Positions 25,263 to 33,302 of a stretch of DNA of 64,000 bases are shown piece by piece. Under the pieces are notes generated by a model. It did not search any database, was not told the origin of the DNA, and was given only the letters and a program-made list of their open reading frames with translations. Within the stretch, counting starts at the first letter, position 1. Each line of letters begins with the position of its first letter. Origin of the DNA: an uncultured Clostridia bacterium (GTDB lineage Bacteria > Bacillota > Clostridia > UBA1381); contig CAKSFT010000007.1 in NCBI GenBank assembly GCA_934454145.1, forward strand, positions 1-64,000. Reading direction: 5' to 3'. The position numbers and the translations under genes were made by a program.

Positions 25263-25646
25263 ATGTTTTGCGGAAATTGCGGAAATCAGATACCTGACGG
25301 CGAAACCGTCTGTCCTTATTGCAGCGGCGGTCAAGCTCAGAATCAGCCACAGCCGGCACAGACATATGACGGCACTGTGCAGACACAGCCGCCGATGGAT
25401 TATGCCGCGGTATCTCTGGTTCTCGGTATTGTAGGTCTGCTGTGCTCCAGCTGCTGCATGCCGATACTCAACATCATCGGCATTGTCTTTGGTGTAAAGG
25501 CAAGCAAGATAACAGGCAGAAAAGCCGGTCTTATACTGAACATCGTCGGCCTTGTGCTTTCGCTGATAGGCTGGATAATCCTTGCCATCTGGTGGGTGGT
25601 TGCCGGCGCGGCTCTCGTTGAAAGCTTAGCCTACATGATGTGGTAA
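25263..25646 (+). CDS. Zinc-ribbon, DUF4190-like membrane protein
   Basis: A 127-residue membrane protein. Residues 1-20 are a zinc ribbon (FCGNCGN...CPYC). A Q/P-rich linker follows, then two membrane helices (about 46-75 and 84-120) in the DUF4190-type arrangement (YAAVSLVLGIVGLL..., IIGIVFGVKASKITGRKAGLILNIVGLVLS). It resembles the two zinc-ribbon proteins near the window start in layout but not in its membrane part. Function unknown. It has its own promoter and ends at a hairpin shared with the convergent CpXC gene. Confidence 0.8.
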   Translation: MFCGNCGNQIPDGETVCPYCSGGQAQNQPQPAQTYDGTVQTQPPMDYAAVSLVLGIVGLLCSSCCMPILNIIGIVFGVKASKITGRKAGLILNIVGLVLSLIGWIILAIWWVVAGAALVESLAYMMW

Positions 25647-25659
25647 CATCAAAAACAAC

Positions 25660-25693
25660 AAATGCGGCAAAATGCAGACATTCTGCCGCATTT
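25660..25693. terminator. Bidirectional hairpin terminator
   Basis: AAATGCGGCA (25660-25669) pairs with TGCCGCATTT (25684-25693); ATTTTT follows on the plus strand and AAAAC/TTGTTTTT on the minus side. It lies between convergent genes. Confidence 0.75.
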
Positions 25694-25697
25694 ATTT

Positions 25698-26369
25698 TTA
25701 CAGATTGTTGTTTGCACCCCTCAGCAATGACACCCCATAATCAAAATCCACAATTTCCCAGTCAAAGCTTATGCCCTTCACTCCGCTTTGGCGGAGCTGT
25801 TCTTTCACAGTGTTGTAGCTTTCCATGGGCACCTTGGAGGTATAACACGCGCCCTCTTTGGTATCTCTTATCAGAAATTCCAGCATATCCCCCTCCTTCT
25901 TGCCGAACACCGCCGTCATGTTGTCCATACTCTCGGGCTTCTGCATAAGAATCAGCACCTTCAAAACCTCGGTCACCTTGTCATTTAATCCGTTGTCAAA
26001 TATAAGTATTTTCTCAAGCAGACTGTTGTATTCATAAACAAAACGTAAATTGTAATTTTGCAGATGGTCCAGTTCCCCCGACTTTTTGGAAGTGGCGCGC
26101 ACATCTTCAAACAGACGCTTTTTTGTTTGCGCATCGGTGCATGGAGAAAAAGATATCATAAGTGCCTTTTCTTCATCATGATACAAAAGCGGAGTCGGCA
26201 CAAGCGCCCTGTAAGAACATGACGGACAACAAAACATATTCACCTTCCCCGCCAGCAAATCCTTCTTCAAATCTTCGCTGTCAGAAACCGTTATCGAATG
26301 CCACACATTCATATCGCTCATCTGATGACACTGCGGACATTTTATTGTTTCCTTTGAATTTATACTCAT
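25698..26369 (-). CDS. CpXC domain protein
   Basis: A 223-residue protein. The N-terminal part has two metal-binding pairs, CPQCHQ (about 11-16) and CCPSCSYRA (about 47-53), the pattern that names the CpXC domain, followed by a conserved strand-rich segment (YHDEEKALMISFSP). The rest is helical and contains the EYNSLLEKILIFDNGLNDKVTEVLKV segment typical of such proteins. Function unknown; probably cytoplasmic. ATGGAG 7 nt before the ATG at 26369 decides the start. Confidence 0.75.
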   Translation of the reverse strand: MSINSKETIKCPQCHQMSDMNVWHSITVSDSEDLKKDLLAGKVNMFCCPSCSYRALVPTPLLYHDEEKALMISFSPCTDAQTKKRLFEDVRATSKKSGELDHLQNYNLRFVYEYNSLLEKILIFDNGLNDKVTEVLKVLILMQKPESMDNMTAVFGKKEGDMLEFLIRDTKEGACYTSKVPMESYNTVKEQLRQSGVKGISFDWEIVDFDYGVSLLRGANNNL

Positions 26370-26551
26370 AAAAATCTCCATTCTGCCGCCATGCGCCGGC
26401 ACATTCTTTTTTATTTCAATTTCCGAAGTTATTATACACTATAATCCAAAAAAAGGCAAGTGTAATGTTGCAATTCAACAAAAAGATACCCCATTATAAC
26501 ATTTTTTGTTGTTGAAAATCAACTTAATTTCATTTTTTACCAAAAATGGTG

Positions 26552-26580
26552 TTGACAAACGTATTCTGGAAGAGTATAAT
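26552..26580 (+). promoter_or_regulatory. glnK-amtB promoter
   Basis: TTGACA (26552-26557), 17 bp, TATAAT (26575-26580), a consensus sigma-A promoter. It is 160 bp before glnK, and a strong terminator stands between them. Confidence 0.8.
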
Positions 26581-26607
26581 GAGGTCAAAGTTAAGAACGA
26601 AAAGCAC

Positions 26608-26647
26608 AAAGACGTGTTTGGCAGAGAAGTCTGCCGAATACGTCTTT
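26608..26647 (+). terminator. Leader terminator upstream of glnK (candidate attenuator)
   Basis: AAAGACGTGTTTGGCAGA (26608-26625) pairs over 18 positions, with two G-U pairs, with 26630-26647 around the loop GAAG. TTTTTCTTTTTA follows directly. It lies about 20 nt into the transcript from the consensus promoter and about 95 nt before glnK. Unless something opens it, most transcripts should stop here. I see no clear antiterminator sequence. Confidence 0.75.
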
Positions 26648-26674
26648 TTCTTTTTATTCTGAATCCACAAACAA

Positions 26675-26710
26675 TAGGTAATTGGAAAGCGTTAGTTTTC
26701 CAATTACCTG
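26675..26710. repeat. 36-bp palindromic repeat, copy in the glnK leader
   Basis: The left arm TAGGTAATTGGAAA and right arm TTTTCCAATTACCTG enclose GCGTTAG. It is flanked by the direct repeat ACAAACAAT (26667-26675 and 26716-26724), with five extra bases on the right. Confidence 0.85.
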
Positions 26711-26740
26711 AATTTACAAACAATGAAAGGAGAGGATTTT

Positions 26741-27088
26741 ATGCCAGAAATGACTAAAATCGAAATTATCACAAGGCAAAGCAAGCTTGAGGACCTAAAA
26801 ACCGCTTTGAACGAAATCGGCATCACGGGTATGACAGTATCAAACGTACTGGGGTACGGAATCCAGAAGGGGCAGAAGCACAAATACAGGGGTGTAGACT
26901 ACAGCGTTGACCTGCTCCCAAAGATAAAAGTAGAGATGGTTGTTTGTTCAATCCCGGTGCAGAAAGTTGTGGACACGGCACTGGCGACACTGAGAACCGG
27001 AGAAATCGGCGACGGCAAAATCTTTATTTCACCGATATCGAGAGTCATCAAAGTAAGAACAGGCGAAGAGAACCAAGATGCTCTCTAA
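26741..27088 (+). CDS. glnK: P-II nitrogen regulatory protein (GlnK type)
   Basis: A 115-residue trimeric P-II signal protein. The T-loop region GYGIQKGQKHKYRGVDYSVDLLPKIKVE keeps the RGxxY tyrosine (Y54) used for uridylylation in other bacteria. The C-terminal GEIGDGKIFISPI segment is the conserved B-loop/ATP site. GlnK proteins sense ATP/ADP and 2-oxoglutarate and plug the ammonium channel AmtB. Its position 55 nt before amtB supports GlnK rather than GlnB. AAAGGAGAGG precedes the ATG at 26741. Expression is probably limited by the leader terminator. Confidence 0.95.
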   Translation: MPEMTKIEIITRQSKLEDLKTALNEIGITGMTVSNVLGYGIQKGQKHKYRGVDYSVDLLPKIKVEMVVCSIPVQKVVDTALATLRTGEIGDGKIFISPISRVIKVRTGEENQDAL

Positions 27089-27143
27089 AAATCATATCGG
27101 GGGCATAATTTGAAAATTCAGAACAGGAAAGAAGGAAATGGTT

Positions 27144-28427
27144 ATGGACAACACTATATTTGCAAGTGCACTAAACGCATTCTGGTTATTTTTCGGGGGG
27201 GTTTTGGTATTCTTTATGCAAGCAGGTTTCACACTGGTTGAAACAGGTTTTACAAGAGCAAAGAATGCCGGCAATATCGTAATGAAAAACTGTGTTGACT
27301 TTTTGGTCGGCTCTGTTATTTATTGGATTATAGGTTATGGGCTTATGTACGGCTCAAGCATAGGCGGCGTTATTGGTATTCCTTTCGGTCAGTTCTTCAT
27401 GAACGGCGGCGCTTTTGAGCCTACAATGGATTATACAACACTGTTCTTCCAGACAGTTTTCTGTGCAACCTCCGCCACAATCGTTTCGGGCGCAATGGCA
27501 GAACGCACAAACTTCAAGGCATACGTTTTGTACTCGGCTTTGATTTCACTCTGCATCTACCCCGTTTCGGGACACTGGGTATGGAGCAGTGACGGCTGGC
27601 TGGCAAAGCTTGGCGTTCACGATTTTGCAGGCTCGGGCATCGTACATATGCTTGGCGGAACGCTGTCACTGGTTGGCGCCGCAATCCTTGGCCCGCGTAT
27701 CGGCAAATACAAAAAGGACGGCACACCAAACGCTATCCCCGGCCACAACATCGTAATCGGCGCCCTGGGCGTATTCATTCTCTGGTTTGGGTGGTTTGGT
27801 TTCAACCCGGCTTCAAGCCTTGCATTGGTTGACGCAGAGGCCGCTGCGGATTCACAGCCTTATCTCCTGGCGGCAAAGGTGTTCATCACGACAAATCTCG
27901 CCGCATGTACCGCAGCGCTGGCGGCAATGTTCTTCACATGGTTCAGATACGGCAAGCCTGATGTTTCGATGACTCTCAACGGCATATTGGCAGGACTTGT
28001 GGGTGTAACCGCTCCGTGTGACGTTGTTTCACCGCTGTCCGCCGCAATCATCGGCGTTGTAGCCGGCATATTGGTTGTTGTTTCGATAGAAGTTATAGAC
28101 AAGAAGTTCCACATAGACGACCCTGTCGGTGCTGTTTCGGTTCACGGTGTGTGCGGTCTGTGGGGTATGCTGTCAGTCGGGATATTTGCAAATGACAACG
28201 GCTTTACAGGACTTATCGCCGGCAATGTACATCAATTCCTCGTACAGCTTTTGGCAATTGTTTGCATCGTTGCATGGGGCGCTCTTATGGGTGTGATAAT
28301 CTTCGGACTCATGAAGAAAGCCGGCATTCTCAGAGCAAGCAAAGAAGAAGAGCTTGAAGGTCTTGACGCAACCGAGCATGGTTTGCCGAGTGCATATCCG
28401 GACTTCCTCCCGGCATACAACGACTAA
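27144..28427 (+). CDS. amtB: Ammonium transporter AmtB
   Basis: A 427-residue ammonium channel of the cytoplasmic membrane with eleven predicted helices. Landmarks are FFMQAGFTLVETG near the N-terminus, SGAMAERTNF, the DFAGSGIVHMLGG signature with the first pore histidine region, WFGWFGFNPAS, and the second histidine in DPVGAVSVHGVCG. GAAGG lies 8 nt before the ATG at 27144; an ATG two codons earlier is too close to it. It is cotranscribed with glnK, whose product gates it. Confidence 0.96.
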   Translation: MDNTIFASALNAFWLFFGGVLVFFMQAGFTLVETGFTRAKNAGNIVMKNCVDFLVGSVIYWIIGYGLMYGSSIGGVIGIPFGQFFMNGGAFEPTMDYTTLFFQTVFCATSATIVSGAMAERTNFKAYVLYSALISLCIYPVSGHWVWSSDGWLAKLGVHDFAGSGIVHMLGGTLSLVGAAILGPRIGKYKKDGTPNAIPGHNIVIGALGVFILWFGWFGFNPASSLALVDAEAAADSQPYLLAAKVFITTNLAACTAALAAMFFTWFRYGKPDVSMTLNGILAGLVGVTAPCDVVSPLSAAIIGVVAGILVVVSIEVIDKKFHIDDPVGAVSVHGVCGLWGMLSVGIFANDNGFTGLIAGNVHQFLVQLLAIVCIVAWGALMGVIIFGLMKKAGILRASKEEELEGLDATEHGLPSAYPDFLPAYND

Positions 28428-28447
28428 ACTTAACACGGCAATTGCTT

Positions 28448-28521
28448 ATTGCTCCCCAAACCCCAATACTTTCCCCTTAAAAACTCAAAAATCTTACTTA
28501 TAAAACACTCCGGGGAGCAAT
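28448..28521. repeat. Inverted repeat downstream of amtB
   Basis: ATTGCTCCCC (28448-28457) and GGGGAGCAAT (28512-28521) are perfect complements 54 nt apart, between the amtB stop and its terminator. The meaning is unknown. Confidence 0.5.
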
Positions 28522-28535
28522 AGTCAACTGTATAT

Positions 28536-28583
28536 AAAAAAGAGCTGTTTAAAAATCAGTCGATTTTTAAACAGCTCTTTTTT
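28536..28583. terminator. Bidirectional terminator after amtB (GGCTGT family)
   Basis: A 22-bp perfect stem (28536-28557 with 28562-28583, core GAGCTGTTTAAAAATC) closes a 4-nt loop. It separates amtB from the convergent phosphofructokinase gene. Confidence 0.88.
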
Positions 28584-28606
28584 TGAAGTTGATTGAAAAA
28601 AAATAA

Positions 28607-29821
28607 TTATCTCACTTCAAACTGCACCAATCCGTCTTTGTAAACAATCGGCATTTCCCCCGCGATAAGAGGACTTGCATATTTTATAAATTCTTCGGTC
28701 ACATGCATGCCGTCCCCGGCAATCATGCTCTGCGGCATCTTCTTTTCATAGTTTGCAACTTCGTTTATGTCAAACGGACATATCTCAATTTTATAGGGCA
28801 TGTCCGACACACGCCTGAATCCCGCCATGACCGCTGTGAGCCCGCGCTTTGCCATTTCAACCGCCTCATACCCGGACAGAAATGCCTCCCTGATGTCCGC
28901 CTCAGACCCGGCTATCGAAAAGCATCTCTGCAAAGTGCTCAGCTCTATACTCCTTGTCTTTATCTTCAATTCCGTGGATATGATTTTCTCAACAATTCTC
29001 CCGGCGCCGCCCAGCGCAGCATGCGAAAAACCGTCCGCTGCACTTCTTGTGCTCTCGCTTTCGGCAAGGTATTTTCCGTCCGCGCCCCTTATGCCCTCGG
29101 ACACCGCTATGACGGTGGTGTTTTTTTTGCTGATAACATCTCTCACTTTTTCAAGAAACTTCTCACGGTCAAACACAGCCTCCGGCATGCAGATTATGTC
29201 AACAGGTCTGAATCCGTCCGAATTTGCAAGGGCGGCCGCCGCCGTCAGCCAGCCGGCATTTCTGCCCATAATCTCCAGCACCACTGCCGACTTCATGTCA
29301 TAAACATCTGTGTCAAGCGCAAGCTGGCGTATCGCATTTACGATAAACTTTGCGGCAGAGCCAAACCCGGGGGTATGGTCCGTCAAAAACAAATCATTGT
29401 CTATGGTTTTCGGCACACCGATTATTTTTATGTCAATGTCCTTTATTTTTGCATACCCCGAAAGCTTTTTCACGGTGTCCATAGAGTCATTTCCGCCGAT
29501 GTAAAAGAAATATCCGATATTGTGCTTTTCAAAAACACTGAAGATTTTTTCGTATGTATCCGCATCTTCGCCGCAATCCGGAAGCTTTTTTCTGCACGAG
29601 CCGAGATATGACGACGGCGTCTGCTTCAGAAGTCGTATATTTTTCTCTCCAAAATGGCTGAGAGAAATTATATTGTCCCCCAAAACCCCGTCAATACCGT
29701 TTACCGTCCCCAACACTTCTCCGATTTGGGCGGATTTTATCCCGTTTTCTATAACTCCTGCCAAGGAGGCATTGATGACCGATGTCGGCCCCCCCGATTG
29801 CCCCACCAATAAATTTTTCAT
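28607..29821 (-). CDS. 6-phosphofructokinase, pyrophosphate-dependent type
   Basis: A 404-residue PFK-family enzyme that phosphorylates fructose 6-phosphate. GQSGGPTSVINASL opens the protein. The phosphoryl-donor site reads YIGGNDSMDT, with Asp112 where ATP enzymes have Gly. The substrate loop reads GVPKTIDNDL, with Lys138 where E. coli PfkA has Gly. In this family those two changes go with use of pyrophosphate instead of ATP. GGGAGAG precedes the ATG at 29821. The frame runs 40 codons further upstream into the peptidase gene without a ribosome binding site. It starts 23 nt after the C1 peptidase stop and may be cotranscribed with it. Confidence 0.9.
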   Translation of the reverse strand: MKNLLVGQSGGPTSVINASLAGVIENGIKSAQIGEVLGTVNGIDGVLGDNIISLSHFGEKNIRLLKQTPSSYLGSCRKKLPDCGEDADTYEKIFSVFEKHNIGYFFYIGGNDSMDTVKKLSGYAKIKDIDIKIIGVPKTIDNDLFLTDHTPGFGSAAKFIVNAIRQLALDTDVYDMKSAVVLEIMGRNAGWLTAAAALANSDGFRPVDIICMPEAVFDREKFLEKVRDVISKKNTTVIAVSEGIRGADGKYLAESESTRSAADGFSHAALGGAGRIVEKIISTELKIKTRSIELSTLQRCFSIAGSEADIREAFLSGYEAVEMAKRGLTAVMAGFRRVSDMPYKIEICPFDINEVANYEKKMPQSMIAGDGMHVTEEFIKYASPLIAGEMPIVYKDGLVQFEVR

Positions 29822-29844
29822 ATGTTTTCTCTCCCAAAAAAATA

Positions 29845-32307
29845 TTATTTTTCCCCAAAGCTTACCTTCCCTGTTCTGTCCGTGCTTTTCAGTTCTGCCG
29901 TCTGTGTAACCGGCGCCATTGTGTCCTTGGAATCCCACCACAAAAACTTTGCTTTTTCATAATTCCCTGAAAACTCAGGGAACACAATCGCCTTGTCGTT
30001 CAGATTTTTGACGCTCTTCACCTTCAAAAGCCTTCCGTCCGCGCCATAATATGCCACAGCAACAGTGCCGCCGTCCTCCGCGTTATAACCTGCGGCGATG
30101 TACTTTTGTTGCTGTTTTTTCACGCCCAGTGTTGCTTCGTCACTCACCATAAACACCGAAACGTCACTCATTTTGACATTTCCCAACGGGTCATATGCAT
30201 ATATATAACATTTCCATTCTCCCGTGACCGTAAACGGAAGATAAGATATGTTGATTATACTTTTGGTATTTGTCAGTGTCCCCCCCGTATATGTGGAGCC
30301 GTTCGGCGCTTTCCAGTACAGTTCAAAATATTCCGCATTCGGCTCATATATGCCGTACACTGTGTTTTCCGTTGTTTTGTATACAATTTTGCTTGTGGTC
30401 AGCGCAATGTCGCCCATCGGGGTATACACGCCGATGTCAAACTGTGCAGATGCACCACCGTCTTTTGCGGTCACTGTCACTGTCGCACTGCCCTCCGACA
30501 CCCCGGAGAGCACACCTTCGTCAGAAATGCTTATGCAACTGTCCGACGCACTCAGCAAAAACTCTTTGTTGGTCGCATAATATGGACGGGCCGTGATTTT
30601 CAGCGTTATGCTGTCCCCAATCAAAATCCCTTTCTTTGCGCCCGTGACGGTTATGCTTTCCACCGCAACCGGTGAATCGGACCACTTTGCATAAAGTGTC
30701 ATGTCCCCCGTCACCACATCGGATTCCAAGTTCCACAGTTTTGTACAAGCCGAATCCCTGTACCAGCCGGCAAAATACTTGCCGTCCTTCACAGGCGTTT
30801 CAACCTCATGCAAGGTGTTGTATTTTACTTGCGGCATGTCCGCCAATCCTGTTCCGCCGTCGGTGTCAAAGCTCACCGTCACCGTTTCTGCCGACGCGTA
30901 CGCTTTTATGCAGACATTGTTGCGCGTACTGCCCGAATCAGCCCATGCACCATTCCAATAATAAAAGCTTTCACCCGGGTTTGAAGAATATACATTATTA
31001 TCAGAACCCTCAAAAATCTGGAATGCACAATCTCCCGACGCTTCTTTCAGCGAAAGCACCACTGAAAACTTGTCGCCCTCGTCAAGCGGCACAAAATCGG
31101 TGAGCTGCACCGTATGATAGCCGTCATACTGCTCCGTGCCCGAAACGGTGCTCATCAGAGTGCCGTCCTCGGGGTTTCGGGGCGAATCGTTCAGCTTATA
31201 TATCTTTGCGGTATATGTCACGTCCTGTGCGGTTTTCTCTTCTCCCTTATGCCAGGTATAGAACCCCACTGCCTTCAGAACCTGATTTTCCCCCGCCGTA
31301 AAGACATTTGCGGCAGACGGAAAGTTTACATATCCCAAATGGTCGGCACCGTCATACTGATGTATAATCTGATAATTGCCGCTGTCCTCAGCGCTAAATA
31401 CAATAAAATCTTCAAGCGGTGCGGTTTCATATGACATCCAAAAATAACCGCAGTCGCCCGAGTTTTCTCCCCAACTGTTTTTCACCCTCCACGCACCGGG
31501 GTTTTCGGGTTTTTCGGCAAGACCGTCAAAATTTGAAACGGCATAATTGTCGTCCCAGCCCACAATAAACACCGCATGCCCCGTGCCATCGGTGCCATTG
31601 CTGTAATATGCCGCGCCGGCTCTTGCGCTTGCTTTGTCATAATAGCATGCCATGACGCCGCCATATTCTACAATGGCGCCCTTCACATCGTCAGCGCCGA
31701 TTTCATAAAAGTCCTGCAAATGTGCATAAGAAGAATATCTTTTGCTTTCATCAATGTCGGGCATTTCGGCTTTTGTGCCGTACGGATAGTTTTCCTCCAG
31801 CTCTGTCCCTTGCCAGCCGACAAGCCTATACGCCGCTCTTCTATAATGTCCCCCGGTATAATATCCGCCATCACTGCTTGTTATGTCCGCACCGTCGCCT
31901 GTCTTTGCGTTGCGTTTATGCGTAAAATATGCAAGGTGATATTCCGAATAATCTGCATCATCGGCAAAGCCATTTTTCACCATGCTTGTTTCCATCGCCG
32001 CAACAGCCGCAAAAGACCAGCAAACCCCAAGGTTCCCTTGGTTTTTCGGCTTTGTGACATAGCCGTAGTCCTCCGAACTGTACTTTTCGGGGAGAATCCT
32101 TGCGGCTTTTGCCTTTCTGGGCACGGTGTGCGGCTTTGCCGGCTCCCCCTCATTCTGCACGATTTCAACCGTGGGTTCTTCCATCGGCACCACGCCGCCC
32201 GCGTCCCGCACAATCTGCGCCGTCAGCACTTCCTCCGCACGCGCAGGCATCTGTATCGACAAAACAATCGCCGACAATATCAATGAAAAGAATCTACTTT
32301 TTTTCAT
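29845..32307 (-). CDS. Secreted C1-family cysteine peptidase with repeat and Ig-like domains
   Basis: An 820-residue exported protein. A signal peptide (1-24, cleavage probably after ARA) is followed by a papain-like domain with NQGNLGVCWSFAA (C96), GTGHAVFIVGW (H244) and RVKNSWG (N277). A lectin-like beta region follows (about 310-465), then an InlB/Listeria-Bacteroides repeat (FDTDGG...FAGWY...LYAKWS, about 480-555), a Big_2 Ig-like domain (about 560-640) and a final beta-rich domain. The catalytic triad looks complete. No LPxTG or S-layer anchor is visible. GAGGAG lies 8 nt before the ATG. It is sandwiched between pnp (11 nt upstream) and the phosphofructokinase gene on the same strand. 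Confidence 0.9.
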   Translation of the reverse strand: MKKSRFFSLILSAIVLSIQMPARAEEVLTAQIVRDAGGVVPMEEPTVEIVQNEGEPAKPHTVPRKAKAARILPEKYSSEDYGYVTKPKNQGNLGVCWSFAAVAAMETSMVKNGFADDADYSEYHLAYFTHKRNAKTGDGADITSSDGGYYTGGHYRRAAYRLVGWQGTELEENYPYGTKAEMPDIDESKRYSSYAHLQDFYEIGADDVKGAIVEYGGVMACYYDKASARAGAAYYSNGTDGTGHAVFIVGWDDNYAVSNFDGLAEKPENPGAWRVKNSWGENSGDCGYFWMSYETAPLEDFIVFSAEDSGNYQIIHQYDGADHLGYVNFPSAANVFTAGENQVLKAVGFYTWHKGEEKTAQDVTYTAKIYKLNDSPRNPEDGTLMSTVSGTEQYDGYHTVQLTDFVPLDEGDKFSVVLSLKEASGDCAFQIFEGSDNNVYSSNPGESFYYWNGAWADSGSTRNNVCIKAYASAETVTVSFDTDGGTGLADMPQVKYNTLHEVETPVKDGKYFAGWYRDSACTKLWNLESDVVTGDMTLYAKWSDSPVAVESITVTGAKKGILIGDSITLKITARPYYATNKEFLLSASDSCISISDEGVLSGVSEGSATVTVTAKDGGASAQFDIGVYTPMGDIALTTSKIVYKTTENTVYGIYEPNAEYFELYWKAPNGSTYTGGTLTNTKSIINISYLPFTVTGEWKCYIYAYDPLGNVKMSDVSVFMVSDEATLGVKKQQQKYIAAGYNAEDGGTVAVAYYGADGRLLKVKSVKNLNDKAIVFPEFSGNYEKAKFLWWDSKDTMAPVTQTAELKSTDRTGKVSFGEK

Positions 32308-32318
32308 CTTGTTACTCC

Positions 32319-33143
32319 TCACATCAGTTTTTCTATGGTTTTATATATAAGCCGCTTAAAAACAGGCGCGGTTCTGTCCGCCGCTTCCTGAACCTCTTCG
32401 TGCGTCAGCGGATTTTTGCTTATCCCGGCCGCAAGGTTGGAAATAACGCTCACACCCATCACCTTCATACCCATGTGCACCGCTGTCATCGCCTCACACG
32501 CCGTGCTCATCCCCACGGCGTCCGCCCCCAGTGTCTTGCACATTCTTATCTCTGCCGGCGTTTCATAATTCGGCCCCGAAAGCTGGATATACACACCTTT
32601 CTCAAGCGTAATACCCTCTTCCACGGCAGTTTTTGTCAGGATATTTTGCAGTTCTTTATTGTACACCTCCGACATATCGGAGAAACGCTTGCCCAATTCG
32701 TCGATATTTTCGCCCACCAGCGGCGACGGCACAAAACTTGTGATATGGTCGCAAATCATCATCATATCCCCGGCAGAAAAAGCGGGGTTTATCCCCCCTG
32801 CGGCGCATGTCAAAAACAAAATCTGTGCCCCCAAAAGCCTCATCACACGTATCGGCATAACCGTCTCGGTCATTTTGCGGCTTTCATAATAATGTATCCT
32901 CCCCTGCATAATCACAACAGGGACTTCCCCGACATACCCTAAAACAAATCTGCCCTTGTGCCCCGGCACAGTAGAAACCGGGAAATCCGGGATATCACTG
33001 TAGGGGATTGAGGACACAACCTCAATGCCGTCGGCAAAGCCCCCCAGCCCCGAGCCAAGCACAAGGGCAACTTTCGGTTTAAAATCCACAACACTCTTTA
33101 TGTATTCTGCTGCCTTTTGCAATTTTAAATATTCACTGTTCAT
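32319..33143 (-). CDS. Purine nucleoside phosphorylase
   Basis: A 274-residue trimeric-type (class II) purine nucleoside phosphorylase that splits purine nucleosides with phosphate in salvage. Landmarks: LVLGSGLGGFAD phosphate loop, VPGHKGRFV, MQGRIHYYE, CAAGGIN, SGPNYETPAE and VGMSTACE. The start at 33143 aligns with the Bacillus enzyme. The reading frame continues 37 codons upstream to 33254, but that part begins immediately after the -10 box and is more likely leader RNA. The true ribosome binding site is weak (GAAAGG, about 13 nt upstream). First gene of a run with the C1 peptidase. Confidence 0.93.
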   Translation of the reverse strand: MNSEYLKLQKAAEYIKSVVDFKPKVALVLGSGLGGFADGIEVVSSIPYSDIPDFPVSTVPGHKGRFVLGYVGEVPVVIMQGRIHYYESRKMTETVMPIRVMRLLGAQILFLTCAAGGINPAFSAGDMMMICDHITSFVPSPLVGENIDELGKRFSDMSEVYNKELQNILTKTAVEEGITLEKGVYIQLSGPNYETPAEIRMCKTLGADAVGMSTACEAMTAVHMGMKVMGVSVISNLAAGISKNPLTHEEVQEAADRTAPVFKRLIYKTIEKLM

Positions 33144-33256
33144 AAAGCCAACATGCCTTTCTGCCCAAAAAAGATTTATACGCTTCTTACCATGGGCAAC
33201 ATAAGGCGCATCGGCAGAGCCGCGGCAAAGTTTCATTTTTGCCGCAGCACCCATTT
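33144..33256 (-). promoter_or_regulatory. Structured 5' leader of the nucleoside phosphorylase gene
   Basis: About 110 nt of leader RNA. On the minus strand GCGGCAAA pairs with TTTGCCGC near its 5' end and TGCCCA pairs with TGGGCA further on. I could not match it to a purine or other riboswitch. It might instead be an N-terminal coding extension. Confidence 0.35.
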
Positions 33257-33261
33257 GTTAT

Positions 33262-33290
33262 ATTATACCTCATCACCGCGGCAAATGCAA
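33262..33290 (-). promoter_or_regulatory. Promoter of the nucleoside phosphorylase gene
   Basis: On the minus strand TTGCAT (33290-33285), 17 bp, TATAAT (33267-33262). Confidence 0.65.
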
Positions 33291-33302
33291 CAAAAAATTA
33301 CA

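Noticed and set aside
26506..26757. Small open frames on both strands in the glnK leader
   Set aside because: They run through the terminator hairpin and the palindromic repeat; neither has a ribosome binding site.
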